Under the pieces are notes generated by a model. That model was not told the origin of the DNA and did not search any database. It saw only the letters and a list, made by a program, of their open reading frames with translations. The translations under genes and the position numbers were made by a program. A DNA stretch of 64,000 nt. Origin: Tolypothrix sp. PCC 7712 (GTDB lineage Bacteria; Cyanobacteriota; Cyanobacteriia; Cyanobacteriales; Nostocaceae). Location: positions 372,001 to 436,000 of the forward strand of contig NZ_CP063785.1 of assembly GCF_025860405.1 (NCBI RefSeq), in the 5' to 3' direction. Positions 50,548 to 60,870 of this stretch are shown piece by piece; the first letter of the stretch is position 1; each line of letters starts with the position of its first letter.

Positions 50548-50734
50548 TAATCAGGCCAATTTTGGATTAATGGATTTTAGATTTTGGATTTTGGATTAAA
50601 ACAATGATCATGAGAAAATTCCAGAAATACCAAATAATACTCAATAATCCAATTTGGTATCAGTCATCAGTCCTCAATTATCAAAATCAAGGACAAATGA
50701 CCAATGACAAACTACAAATGACAAACTACAAACA

Positions 50735-51835
50735 ATGGCAAACGTCCGTTTAGAAGACATCAAACGTAGATTTAACAACGTAACTGCTATCGAGGATATT
50801 TCTTTTGAAATTCCCGATGGCGAGTTTTGGGTTTTAGTAGGGCCTTCTGGTTGTGGAAAATCTACAATTTTGCGAACGATCGCCGGTTTAGAAACAGCCA
50901 CTTCCGGTAAACTCTTTATTGGCGATCGCTTGATGAATGATATCCCAGCTAGACAGAGAGATGTAGCGATGGTTTTCCAAAACTATGCCTTATATCCCCA
51001 CATGACGGTGGCGGAAAACATCGCTTTTGGGATGCAGATGCGGAAGGTTGACCGCAAGGTAATTCAAGATAGAGTTTTGAATGTAGCGCGATCGCTTTCC
51101 TTGGAACATTTGCTAGATCGCAAACCCAAACAACTTTCTGGGGGACAACAACAACGGGTAGCATTAGGAAGAGCGATCGCACGTCAACCGCAAGTTTTTT
51201 TACTCGATGAACCTTTGTCTAATTTAGATGCCCAATTACGAGATGATACTAGAGCAGAGTTAAAGCAGCTGCATCAAAATGTGGGAATTACCACGGTATA
51301 TGTAACTCACGATCAAGTTGAGGCGATGACTTTAGCCGATCAAATTGTGGTACTAAATCGTGGACGCATCCAACAAATTGGCGATCCCCAAAGCATTTAT
51401 GCCAATCCCGCTAATCAAATGGTGGCAGCTTTTTTAGGCAATCCACCCATGAATATTTTGCCTGCAGTTGCTCAATATGAAGGTTTTAATGTTAGCGGAC
51501 AGTTATTAGCAATTCCCACAAATTTACAAGCTAAATTACAAATACGTCAAGGACAAAGTGTGGATTTGGGTATTCGTCCCGAGCATATCACCATCAACAC
51601 AGATTCAGCAGTTACCAGCGAAAACTCCGCACTATTATCTGTGGAAGTCAAGGTGGTAGAACCATTGGGAAGAGAAACTTTAATTCGGGCCAGTGTACCT
51701 GATTCATCAGTACTGCTGAATGTCCAGGTGGGTGGTGCGGTGCGTTTACATCCAGGCGATCGCCTTTCCCTACAACTCGATTTGAATCACTTATTTGTGT
51801 TTGATTCTACTACTGGTGACAGAATATTTCCTTGA
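50735..51835 (+). CDS. ABC transporter ATP-binding protein, MalK/UgpC family
   Basis: 366 residues. The nucleotide-binding domain (~1-235) has Walker A GPSGCGKST (~37), Q-loop QNYALYPHM, signature LSGGQQQR, Walker B VFLLDEPLSNLDAQ and the switch histidine in VTHDQ. The C-terminal ~130 residues form the TOBE-type regulatory domain of carbohydrate importers (IRPEH near 285). It energises uptake of a sugar, glycerol-3-phosphate or similar solute at the plasma membrane. No permease or binding-protein gene is adjacent, which is common in cyanobacteria where one such ATPase may serve several importers. The upstream ~80 bp contain repeats such as ACAAACTACAAATG. ATG start; MalK and UgpC cannot be told apart from sequence. 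Confidence 0.9.
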   Translation: MANVRLEDIKRRFNNVTAIEDISFEIPDGEFWVLVGPSGCGKSTILRTIAGLETATSGKLFIGDRLMNDIPARQRDVAMVFQNYALYPHMTVAENIAFGMQMRKVDRKVIQDRVLNVARSLSLEHLLDRKPKQLSGGQQQRVALGRAIARQPQVFLLDEPLSNLDAQLRDDTRAELKQLHQNVGITTVYVTHDQVEAMTLADQIVVLNRGRIQQIGDPQSIYANPANQMVAAFLGNPPMNILPAVAQYEGFNVSGQLLAIPTNLQAKLQIRQGQSVDLGIRPEHITINTDSAVTSENSALLSVEVKVVEPLGRETLIRASVPDSSVLLNVQVGGAVRLHPGDRLSLQLDLNHLFVFDSTTGDRIFP

Positions 51836-52102
51836 AAACCCTGTGATTTTACTGAAAATACCAGGTTCAAAATCGAATTAATTTCTTGGCTATGGCTAGA
51901 GAAGGCTATTGGACAGTATATCCTTTATAAAAACATTCTTGAAGAAACTGAAAAAGATAGATTATTGTATTTAGCTGTTACCAACATAGCCTATAAAGAT
52001 ATTTTTGCTGAACCTATTGGAAAATTGGTTATGCAAAAAAACCATTTAAGGTTAATGATATTTAATTCTCATCGACAGGAAATAGAAGAATGGATAAATT
52101 AG
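51836..52102 (+). pseudogene. xisH: Decayed xisH (C-terminal remnant)
   Basis: A frame open from 51836 to TAG 52100-52102 encodes WLEKAIGQYILYKNILEE, then DRLLYLAV and, at the end, EEWIN, the conserved C-terminal half of XisH proteins. There is no start codon, and the N-terminal part, which in the family carries the PD-(D/E)XK-like nuclease region, is absent; a short FKIELISW stretch may be a remnant of its core strand. The upstream ABC gene ends exactly where the remnant begins. Its stop overlaps the xisI start by 13 nt, as in normal xisH-xisI pairs. XisH and XisI are needed for fdxN-element excision in Anabaena, but most homologues have other, unknown roles. Confidence 0.75.
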
Positions 52103-52425
52103 AAAGATATCAAGCAATTATTGTAAAATTACTACAAGAATACGCTAGTATCCCTTATTCTTATGGTGATTTGGAAAGAAGATTTATCATTAGCGAAGAC
52201 CACAATAATTATTTATTAATAACATTGGGCTGGCAAAATTACCAGAGAGTTCATGGCTGCCTAATTCATCTAGAAATCATCAATGATAAAGTTTGGATTC
52301 ATCGAGATGGTACAGAAGACGGTATCGCTAATGATTTAGTAGCCTCTGGTATTCCTAAAGCAGATATTGTTTTAGCATTTCATCACCCAGAAGTTAGACA
52401 ATATACAGAATATGCCATTAATTAA
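52090..52425 (+). CDS. xisI: XisI family protein
   Basis: 111 residues covering the whole family length: MDKLERYQAII, YSYGDLERRF, LGWQNYQRVHGCLIHLEI, KVWIHRDGTEDGIA and the end motif ADIVLAFHHPEVRQYTEYA. XisI usually pairs with XisH, whose gene precedes it. XisI was found as an excision controller in Anabaena, yet its many genomic copies suggest a broader role, possibly toxin-antitoxin-like. Here the partner is broken, so this copy is either orphaned, acts with an XisH from elsewhere, or is on its way to loss. The gene looks intact. GAAATAGAAGA upstream is a weak ribosome site, consistent with translational coupling. A strong hairpin follows. Confidence 0.88.
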   Translation: MDKLERYQAIIVKLLQEYASIPYSYGDLERRFIISEDHNNYLLITLGWQNYQRVHGCLIHLEIINDKVWIHRDGTEDGIANDLVASGIPKADIVLAFHHPEVRQYTEYAIN

Positions 52426-52437
52426 GCATTATGTAGG

Positions 52438-52465
52438 ATGTGTTACGGCTTCAGCCGTAACACAT
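52438..52465 (+). terminator. Perfect 13-bp hairpin after xisI
   Basis: ATGTGTTACGGCT and its exact complement AGCCGTAACACAT are separated by TC. There is no T run, so this is either an atypical terminator or a dispersed palindromic repeat. Confidence 0.5.
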
Positions 52466-52534
52466 CAAAGCTTTGGGTAAATGTATTATGCTAGCGCTAC
52501 GTGAATTTCAAAAATAAAATATGAATCATATAAA

Positions 52535-53011
52535 TTATTTTTGAATCTCCATTTGAGAAATTAGAGATTCTTTTTTGGTTTTCCCGCAAGGTTCAGCACT
52601 TTGGCAATCACTGACTGACTCAATTTTATAAGTTAAACTGACTTTTTTATTTAAAAAAGTTTCGGGTTTTTCGCATACTTCAAAGGTAGCGCCCAAATTA
52701 TGTTCAGTTCCCTTGTCATCAACTAAGGTTACGTAGCATTTTAAATCGCCATTTACCATTTCTTTAATAGTGCCAACTTGCGGTTGTGCTGTTGCATTTG
52801 TCTCAGGTTCATCACTTTTGGCTTGGCTATGAGATTTTTTATTTGTAGCTTCTATTTTATTTTCTGTGGTTGTAGAAGTTGTTTTTACAGTTTCCGTTTT
52901 TGTCGGCGCTTTTTCTGAAGTTTCTTTTGCACTATCACTGGCTGCATTACTGCAACTAGTAATCCAGATAGAGCAAAGAACTACCGCAATTGTTGTGGCT
53001 AGCTTTTTCAT
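52535..53011 (-). CDS. Hypothetical lipoprotein with Thr/Lys/Glu-rich linker
   Basis: 158 residues. The first 20 are a lipoprotein signal peptide (MKKLATTIAVVLCSIWITSC, lipobox ITSC, Cys20). Residues ~21-75 are a low-complexity Ser/Thr/Lys/Glu stretch, probably a flexible tether. The last ~80 residues form a small domain with four cysteines (CYVTL, CEKPE, CQSAE, CGKTK), which could form two disulfides outside the cytoplasm. VTLVDDKGTEHNLGATFEVC suggests an OB-fold-like beta domain, but I recognise no family. ATG is given; TACTTTCAATTTACACTA upstream holds no ribosome site. Monocistronic between convergent xisI and mtnA, which lies upstream on the same strand with a 164-bp gap that contains an 8-bp inverted repeat TTTCACAC/GTGTGAAA. 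Confidence 0.75.
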   Translation of the reverse strand: MKKLATTIAVVLCSIWITSCSNAASDSAKETSEKAPTKTETVKTTSTTTENKIEATNKKSHSQAKSDEPETNATAQPQVGTIKEMVNGDLKCYVTLVDDKGTEHNLGATFEVCEKPETFLNKKVSLTYKIESVSDCQSAEPCGKTKKESLISQMEIQK

Positions 53012-53175
53012 TAGTGTAAATTGAAAGTACTGCAGTTAGGCTGATTTCACACCATAAAAAACTCCAGGTAAAATTTTTAATAGTGTGAAATCTTATACCT
53101 AGATTAACTAAAGCTTTTTAGCAGAACTTTCGCAATAACACAGCTATAGTACATAAAAATTTAATGTTTAAAAAT

Positions 53176-54237
53176 TTACACTGCTTGCTTGACTTGAGAT
53201 TGTGCTAAGTCGCTAGGAGCAAAGGCACCATTTTCTGTAATGATGGCTGTAATTAACTCTGCTGGGGTAACATCAAAAGCCGGATTATAAAAATCCACCC
53301 CTGAAGGCGTGAGAATAGTATCACCTACTTGATAAATTTCTGTGGGATTTCGTTCCTCAATGGGAATTTGACTACCATCAGATAATGCAAAATCAACAGT
53401 AGATAAAGGCGCAGCGACAAAGAAGGGAATATTATGTGCTTTAGCTGCGATCGCCACACTATATGTACCTATTTTATTGGCAGTATCACCATTCGCCGCA
53501 ATTCTATCAGCACCAACAACCACAGCATGAATTAAACCCTGTTTCATGCAATGGGCTGCCATGTTATCAGTAATTACTGTCACGGGAATTCGTTCTTGCA
53601 CGCACTCCCAAGCTGTGAGTTTGGCACCTTGCAAGCGGGGACGGGTTTCGTCAGCAAACACTCGCGCTAAACGCCCTTCCCGCCAAGCGGAACGCACCAC
53701 ACCCAAAGCTGTACCGTAACCAGCAGTAGCCAACGCCCCCGCATTACAATGAGTCAAAATTGTCAACTTTTCGGGATTTTTGGGCAATACTGCTAACCCA
53801 TTGTCACCAATCGCCTGACAAGTTTGTAAATCTTCACCATGAATAGCTTGAGCCGTTTCCAAGAGATTTTGTTTAAGTTCTGCTACGCTTCCCAAGTTTT
53901 CATAAGCAGTTTTCATCATGCGGCTAATTGCCCAAAATAAATTTACTGCTGTGGGGCGAGTAGAACGCAACAGTTGAGCAACCTGTTCTAAACGCTGCAA
54001 AAATTCCTGACGATTACTGGTTTCAATTTCCCTCGCACCCAGATAGATACCGTATGCAGCCGCAACACCAATTGCTGGCGCACCGCGAACAATCATAGTT
54101 TTAATTGCCCACGCCATATCTTCGCTGCGGTGAATTTCTACAAAAGCATACTCATTCGGCAAGCGGGTTTGATCGATTAATGATACTGTGTCGTCATGCC
54201 AAATAATTGGATAAACCTGGTTTTGAGAATTTGTCAC
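53176..54237 (-). CDS. mtnA: S-methyl-5-thioribose-1-phosphate isomerase
   Basis: Isomerises methylthioribose-1-phosphate to methylthioribulose-1-phosphate in methionine salvage. 353 residues from GTG 54237, chosen because GGAG lies ~10 nt upstream and the length then fits the family; the frame runs 78 codons further upstream through a G+C-rich repeat and has no support there. Motifs: [27 protein letters not shown] with the catalytic Cys, [36 protein letters not shown] with the catalytic Asp, and [11 protein letters not shown]. The protein resembles the eIF2B-alpha-like isomerase fold. No other methionine-salvage gene is adjacent, although metK and hom are in the same window. Confidence 0.93.
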   Translation of the reverse strand: MTNSQNQVYPIIWHDDTVSLIDQTRLPNEYAFVEIHRSEDMAWAIKTMIVRGAPAIGVAAAYGIYLGAREIETSNRQEFLQRLEQVAQLLRSTRPTAVNLFWAISRMMKTAYENLGSVAELKQNLLETAQAIHGEDLQTCQAIGDNGLAVLPKNPEKLTILTHCNAGALATAGYGTALGVVRSAWREGRLARVFADETRPRLQGAKLTAWECVQERIPVTVITDNMAAHCMKQGLIHAVVVGADRIAANGDTANKIGTYSVAIAAKAHNIPFFVAAPLSTVDFALSDGSQIPIEERNPTEIYQVGDTILTPSGVDFYNPAFDVTPAELITAIITENGAFAPSDLAQSQVKQAV

Positions 54238-54905
54238 GTTGCTTTGCTCCGAAGTCAAAATAAAAAATTCGTCTTGAAAAGTTTGCTCAAGTCGGGAAAC
54301 CCCTTCGGGTTCGGCAGTCCACTCGGCGGCATAGCCGCACGTGTGGCTGCACTCACCGCCCACGCAACTTTTCGCAAAAATCAAAATTAACAATTCCCTG
54401 ATGCACAAAATGAGTCCACAAAATTGGGCAGCAATTTTTGCAGGGGGACATTGGTAGATATTTCGTCGCAACCCTGATACTAACTGTTGCTTAACCCAGT
54501 TAATGGAAAAAGGAAAGACAATACCTTTAACCCTTCCCCTTTACCCAAACCAAATTATGAGTGCAAAATACTCAACGAGTTGTATTGCTACTCACCCTAC
54601 TATGCATATTTGAAAAATTAGGTACTAATTTTATCTCAATTCAGCCACTCAATACCCTCCTTGGTGAAGAGAAACCGCCCTCAGCAATCCAGATAATAGC
54701 CCAATTACCAATTACCAATTACCAATTACCCATTACCCATTTTCATCTAAGTTAATTTTTCTAACACTCTGCCCCTACTATGTATCCGGTGTAAATAAAA
54801 ACTGCTGTAATAATGCTGAAATCCTATCGCTTAATTCTCAAAATTAAGTGCAGGAAATTTGTTTGCATGTTGAATTAGTAGATCAAGGATACTCGGACTC
54901 TATTT
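54238..54905. other. Intergenic region with G+C-rich segment and STRR
   Basis: A G+C-rich, hairpin-rich segment (54290-54366) lies 53 bp upstream of the mtnA start and looks like an inserted repeat. ATTACCA heptamers occur at 54701-54740. A 64-codon plus-strand frame at 54561-54755 runs into these repeats and I do not accept it as a gene. The rest is AT-rich, divergent promoter space. Confidence 0.55.
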
Positions 54906-56537
54906 ATGCAGTTATTCAAAATGTTCTGGAAAAGAACTAGCAAGAGGTATTATTACCCTCTACTATCTCTAGTCCTAGCGGTCATCTTAATATTTACTTC
55001 AGTCAGCTTTAGCCAAGCGCAAGAAGATAGCAGTACTAGCCAGCCACCTAATACCAACTCTACACCAATAGAGAATACATATACTCCTCAGCAAACTAGC
55101 AATGAAATGTGGAATGCGCCACGTGTGACCACAATTAGAAGCGTTAGCCCCAAGGAATTGTATATCAGTATTCCTCAATCACTTGTACCGGAAAATATTA
55201 ATAACTACAAACAAGAAAGGGTGAATTTAGTTATTACAGGTGATAATTTTCCCAAAATAGATAATTCACAGAATAATAAAATTGCAGTCAAAATTGGTAA
55301 TCCGCCGGATATTGCTACGACAACTAATATTAGAGTTGCAGATGATAGAAGGGCAATTTATGCAACTTTTAATAACGAGCAACTAAAGAAATTAAGCCGG
55401 GGACTACGCCCTGTAATTGTAGAAGTGGAAGGAAATGCCACTAATATAGACCCCTTAGTAGCTGGAGAGCAACTTCAGGTTACAGTCAAGCGTCCTGTGA
55501 GTGGGTTAACTACTTTCATTGTGTTTGCGATCGCAGCTCTGTTCACGTTCCTAATTATAGTCATCATCTATATGCTGGCTACAGAGTCGAAAAAAACCGA
55601 CTTACCGCAACCAGTCAAAGAAAGCAATACAAGAAAGTTTAGTTCTTTAGAGTGGTTAATTCTTGATCGCCAAAGCAATACCTTTAGTTTGGCACGCACC
55701 CAGTTTGTTTGGTGGCTGACTATTATTGTGTTTGGCTATTTATTTCTCTTCATCGGGCGGGGACTAATTCAAGATATTTGGGAGTTTATTCCCCTATCAG
55801 GATTTGCCTATACCTTTTTAATTAGTTTAGTAACATTAGTTACAGCACAGGCAACTGCTGCCGTACGTGGTAGTAAAGGTTCCGGGCAAGTAAATCCTGC
55901 ATGGTCAGATTTAGTAGTACATGGTGGTGTAGTCGCCTTAGAACGTGTACAGCAGGTAGTTTGGAACCTAATTATTGGTGTTGCTTTTATTGTAATTCTT
56001 TTAGTCACCTATACCACTGCATCTTCCTTACCAAGCATCCCCTCGGAAATTTTGGTACTGATGGGTATCAGTGCTGGTGGTTACATCGGTGGTAAAGCAG
56101 TCCGCAAAGCTGGCCCCAATATCACTCAAGTAGTGCTGTGGGGTGAACCAATAGACTGGAACACAAATCCTCAACTTACCGTAGCCGGAGAGCATTTTTC
56201 TCAAGCAGGGGGTGTAATTCTGCAAATGGTTTACTTAGACGAATCTTTGAATGAAAAACCAGAAACAAGAATTGAAATTAAACAAGACAATGTTTATACC
56301 CTAGAACCAGATCCGTTGAATCCTACGGAGTTTTGCAAAAAATTGCAAATCAATTTTAATAATTTGAATGCACTGCCAGAGTATGAATGGTCAGCATGGC
56401 TACAAGAATTTGCTAGTAATTTTACAGATAAAAAAGTCAAAATTACTTTAATTAATGCTGATGGGCAGCGGGCTGTTTGGGATGGTTCCAATCCTGTACC
56501 TGAAAGAAGAGATGCTCCAGCACTCCAAGCACCATAG
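54906..56537 (+). CDS. Membrane protein of unknown function with extracytoplasmic beta domain
   Basis: 543 residues. An N-terminal hydrophobic segment (17-36) ending SFSQAQ looks like a signal peptide or anchor. Residues ~40-195 form a Pro/Asn/Thr-rich stretch and a beta-rich domain resembling IPT/TIG-type folds (VNLVITGDNFP). Transmembrane segments follow at ~201-224, 267-285, 297-318, 351-370 and 381-399, with GGYIGGKAVRKAGPN after the last. A soluble C-terminal domain of ~140 residues also contains a TIG-like opening (PQLTVAGEHF). I do not recognise the family. The two similar beta domains on either side of the membrane core suggest an internal repeat. Single gene, transcribed away from mtnA; a hairpin follows. 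Confidence 0.8.
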   Translation: MQLFKMFWKRTSKRYYYPLLSLVLAVILIFTSVSFSQAQEDSSTSQPPNTNSTPIENTYTPQQTSNEMWNAPRVTTIRSVSPKELYISIPQSLVPENINNYKQERVNLVITGDNFPKIDNSQNNKIAVKIGNPPDIATTTNIRVADDRRAIYATFNNEQLKKLSRGLRPVIVEVEGNATNIDPLVAGEQLQVTVKRPVSGLTTFIVFAIAALFTFLIIVIIYMLATESKKTDLPQPVKESNTRKFSSLEWLILDRQSNTFSLARTQFVWWLTIIVFGYLFLFIGRGLIQDIWEFIPLSGFAYTFLISLVTLVTAQATAAVRGSKGSGQVNPAWSDLVVHGGVVALERVQQVVWNLIIGVAFIVILLVTYTTASSLPSIPSEILVLMGISAGGYIGGKAVRKAGPNITQVVLWGEPIDWNTNPQLTVAGEHFSQAGGVILQMVYLDESLNEKPETRIEIKQDNVYTLEPDPLNPTEFCKKLQINFNNLNALPEYEWSAWLQEFASNFTDKKVKITLINADGQRAVWDGSNPVPERRDAPALQAP

Positions 56538-56874
56538 GCATTGGGTTTGGGGAAAAGGTAAAAGGGTAAGGGTTCAAGGTATTTTCTTGCCCCTTTCCCC
56601 TTCCGCCTTTTCACCCTTAACCCAATACGGTTCAGTTCAGAAAATTAATTGATCACAAAACCAAAAAACTAGTTACTCAACAAAAAAACCAAACAATAAT
56701 TTTGGAGGGGGTTTGGGGGACGCAACCGTCACCCAATCGGGGGTTTGGGGGAGAATCCCCCAATTTATCTGGCTTTTTTAATTAAGTGACAAATTAATCA
56801 CTAATGAGCTTAACCCAAGCTTATTACCCCTTAACCCATCAGTAACAATAAATTCCAAATAATATTTGATACCC
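56538..56874. other. Convergent intergenic region with repeats
   Basis: Between the ends of two convergent genes. It holds a polypurine/polypyrimidine stretch (56545-56625), a G-rich stretch with GGGGGTTTGGGGGA (56704-56760) and a hairpin (listed separately). No coding frame is supported. Confidence 0.55.
56745..56763. terminator. Hairpin TTGGGGGA-GAA-TCCCCCAA
   Basis: A perfect 8-bp stem with a GAA loop, followed on the plus strand by TTTATCTGGCTTTTTTAATT. It lies between convergent genes and may end both transcripts; it also resembles a common cyanobacterial dispersed repeat. Confidence 0.5.
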
Positions 56875-58164
56875 TTACAATACCCGTAATAAGCTAGGGA
56901 TGCTATCGATAGCTGACAATTCCCGAATTTCTGCCAAAGCTTGGCGAAAGTCCCCTTCTTTCACATCGTGGGTAACCACCACAATCTCAGCTAGTTCTCC
57001 CTGAAACCCAGTTTGCACAACTGACTCTAAGCTAACGCCGTAATTGCCAAAGCAGGTGCCTAATTTACCAATTACTCCGGATTGATCTCTAGTTAGAAAC
57101 CTGGTATAAAAACGAGTTACTAATTCGGAAATCGGGGCAATTTCACAGTAGTCTTGATGCCGACAAGCTAAGAGAGGATTCGGGTTAGCTGTACTAGTTT
57201 TCAGCGTTGCTACTAAATGTAAGATATCTGATGCTACAGCACTAGCAGTTGCGCCAGCACCAGCACCAGGCCCAAACAACATGACTTGCCCAATGGGTTC
57301 GCCTTCTACCAGAATGGCATTATACACGCCGTTGATGCTGGCTAAGGGGTGTGTTTTGGGTACTAAAGTCGGATGAACTCTTACAGATAGCTTCGAGCGA
57401 TCGCTAGCATGAAGCTTGGCGATCGCTAACAATTTAATCACAAATCCTAATTTCTCAGCATAGGCGATATCGGTCTTACTAACTTGGCGAATCCCTTCTG
57501 CATAGACATCTTCTAGGTGAATGCGTCCGCCAAAAGCTAAGGATGCCAAAATCGCAATTTTATCGCCTGCATCTAAACCATCGACATCGGCGGTAGGATC
57601 GGCTTCTGCATAACCCAATCTTTGAGCATCAACCAATACATCCTCAAAGTTGCTGCCTTCTTGCTGCATCCTTGTGAGGATGTAGTTGGTAGTACCGTTA
57701 ACAATACCTGTAACGGCGTGAATGCGGTTCACACTTAAAGACTGTTTGAGTGGTTGAATTACAGGTATACCACCACCAACTGCGGCTTCTAGCAAGACAT
57801 AGACTCCAGCTTCATTAGCAGTGGTGAAGATTTCATCACCAAAGCGCGCGATCGCAGCTTTATTGGCGGTAACTATATGTTTACCATTTTTTAAAGCTGT
57901 CAGAATTAGCGATCGCGCCGGTTCCAATCCACCCATGACTTCCACAACAATATCTACCGCAGGATCGTTGACGATAGATTCTAGGTCTGTAGTCACTACT
58001 CCCTCTGGTAGTTGTACCTCACGCGGTTTATCAAGCGATCGTACTCCCACTCGGTGGATTTCTACTTCCTGCAACAATGGGTTACGGTCAGTTGTATCTT
58101 GTAACAACTGTACTGTACCCGTCCCAACAGTTCCTAATCCCAGTATTCCTAGCTTCACACCCAC
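56875..58164 (-). CDS. hom: Homoserine dehydrogenase
   Basis: Reduces aspartate semialdehyde to homoserine for threonine and methionine synthesis. 429 residues from GTG 58164 (reading GVKLGILGLGTVGTGTV); the frame extends 18 codons upstream into a palindromic repeat, which I exclude. Rossmann NAD(P)-binding motif GILGLGTVGTG, catalytic and substrate region GGIPVIQPLKQSLS, TGIVNGTTNYILTRM, GYAEADPTADVDGLDAGDK, and a C-terminal ACT domain (~350-429, YTRFLTRDQSGVIGKLG) for feedback by threonine. No aspartokinase is fused. The start is the least certain element, as no ribosome site is clear. Adjacent petH is transcribed in the same direction with a ~190-bp gap full of repeats, so an operon is unlikely. 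Confidence 0.93.
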   Translation of the reverse strand: MGVKLGILGLGTVGTGTVQLLQDTTDRNPLLQEVEIHRVGVRSLDKPREVQLPEGVVTTDLESIVNDPAVDIVVEVMGGLEPARSLILTALKNGKHIVTANKAAIARFGDEIFTTANEAGVYVLLEAAVGGGIPVIQPLKQSLSVNRIHAVTGIVNGTTNYILTRMQQEGSNFEDVLVDAQRLGYAEADPTADVDGLDAGDKIAILASLAFGGRIHLEDVYAEGIRQVSKTDIAYAEKLGFVIKLLAIAKLHASDRSKLSVRVHPTLVPKTHPLASINGVYNAILVEGEPIGQVMLFGPGAGAGATASAVASDILHLVATLKTSTANPNPLLACRHQDYCEIAPISELVTRFYTRFLTRDQSGVIGKLGTCFGNYGVSLESVVQTGFQGELAEIVVVTHDVKEGDFRQALAEIRELSAIDSIPSLLRVL

Positions 58165-58196
58165 AAATTTTGTACCAAATTTCACCAATAACAATT

Positions 58197-58223
58197 GTAG
58201 GGTGAGCTGTTCGCCCACCCTAC
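58197..58223. repeat. Palindromic repeat GTAGGGTG...CACCCTAC
   Basis: Inverted arms GTAGGGTG and CACCCTAC enclose about 11 nt, immediately upstream of hom. It is followed by TTTGTCATTTGTCATTTGTC repeats, a GGAGGAAACCTCC hairpin and CTAATGA heptamers (58319-58345) before petH ends. Confidence 0.6.
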
Positions 58224-58353
58224 AAGTTATGTTTTGTCATTTGTCATTTGTCCTCTCTTACAAAGTTCTGATCGGAGGAAACCTCCGCTCAGACTTTGCG
58301 CTTCGTCCTTTGTCTAAAACCAATGACTAATGACTAATGACTAATGACCAAAT

Positions 58354-59661
<1,308 letters not shown>

Positions 59662-60020
59662 TTAACCGTTTTTCAAAAAAAACTTTTCCTATCACAAGTC
59701 AGCTTTAGTTTACCGGATTTTCGCTTCACTAAACTGGCGTTCTAGGAAAGACGGCATCATCAATGTAATGCCTTGCTAAGTACACTCACCAAAGACATCC
59801 AGGCGGCGCAAAAACACACCTGTTCACCTTCTAAGTTAAAGGATTAGTCTTGTGGAGAATGTTAATAATGAATCAATTTAATGTTTTCTTCCTGAACTAA
59901 AACATCCCAATAGGGAGATAGTGAGCTATTACCCAAAGGGCACGTCGCCATAGCAAACTCAGTATAAAGACAGTTTTGATAGGTAGAAGCCACCACTCAT
60001 TTTGCCCTTAAAAGCCGCTA

Positions 60021-60170
60021 CTACGCTTGCCTGTTTGCGGCAGATATCTCCAGTAACACCAATCGCGGAAGCTTTGTTCCTTGTAGTTGGATTTCCCGGA
60101 TTGCACCTTTTTTCTTCCATTCGACAGAAAACTTTTGTGCAACTTGCATAGAAAATGTTTTTGGTTGCAT
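60021..60170 (-). CDS. Candidate small protein, 49 residues
   Basis: ATG 60170 has AGG six nt upstream (CAGGTGAGCAATG), and the frame codes MQPKTFSMQVAQKFSVEWK, a Lys/Gly segment, IQLQGTKLPRLVLLEI and AANRQA before two successive stop codons. The alternation of charged and aliphatic residues looks protein-like. The other two frames across the same bases give Cys/Asn-rich peptides that look like shadows. No family is recognised. It lies in the same orientation as petH, ~380 bp upstream of it. Confidence 0.4.
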   Translation of the reverse strand: MQPKTFSMQVAQKFSVEWKKKGAIREIQLQGTKLPRLVLLEISAANRQA

Positions 60171-60702
60171 TGCTCACCTGATCGGGAATAATTTCCCAAC
60201 TAGGGTAAGTCTATCTGTAAAATCGAATGATACACGAAGAAATGAGTTAAGCATCTATATTAAGTTTTACGTGATGTGATCCATCTGTCAACCTCTATCA
60301 ATAGAGTTTCGGAGGCTCTGATTTGTATTTGATGATGTTTACAAAGCTACAACAATAATTTTTTGATGTAATTTAGTTGACTCATTCTTGAGATAGATAT
60401 TAGCTATGAATATGTAGAGTCTTGCTCGCTCGCCAACAAAAATTACCCAATCTCAAAAAATTTCCGGCCGCAGAAAATTATACCTTATACACTTGAATAA
60501 TAAAGTTACAAACTTCTAGCAGCCTTTGCTAGATAGCTTGATGGTGATGAATAGGTGGCTTTTCAAATTAGTTACTAAATCATCAACATGATTGATGAAC
60601 CACTAGATTCTTCTTGACAGTAAACTTGTATAGAATAACCCCTTCTGTTAAAATCAAATATACCACTAGGATTAAATACTTACCAGCAACGAATTCATTT
60701 TA

Positions 60703-60746
60703 GACAGACGAGTAACAACTATTACTGTGTTGAATACCCGTCTGAC
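60703..60746 (+). promoter_or_regulatory. Inverted repeat in prk leader
   Basis: Arms GACAGACGAGTA and TACCCGTCTGAC (two mismatches) flank 20 nt, about 125 bp before the prk start. It could be an operator or an RNA hairpin of the leader; no known regulator site is recognised. Confidence 0.35.
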
Positions 60747-60870
60747 TTCTTTATGGCGCTGTGGGTAGCAAGAACGCGGGATGAACCAATGGGGTAAACT
60801 CCTAGCTTCAAAATCTGCTGTGTGAAAAAATTTATTGAATTGACACATCTTTAGTATCTAGAGGAGATTT

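Noticed and set aside
54561..54755. 64-codon plus-strand frame with a hydrophobic start
   Set aside because: It has no ribosome site and its end is made of ATTACCA heptamer repeats.
59750..59790. NtcA site in the petH upstream region (TGTA...TACA)
   Set aside because: The arms are 13 nt apart, not the 8 nt between GTA and TAC that NtcA sites need.
59959..60199. Two other frames (72 and 63 codons) upstream of petH
   Set aside because: They overlap the 49-codon frame, which has the better ribosome site and a more protein-like composition; these are Cys/Asn-rich.
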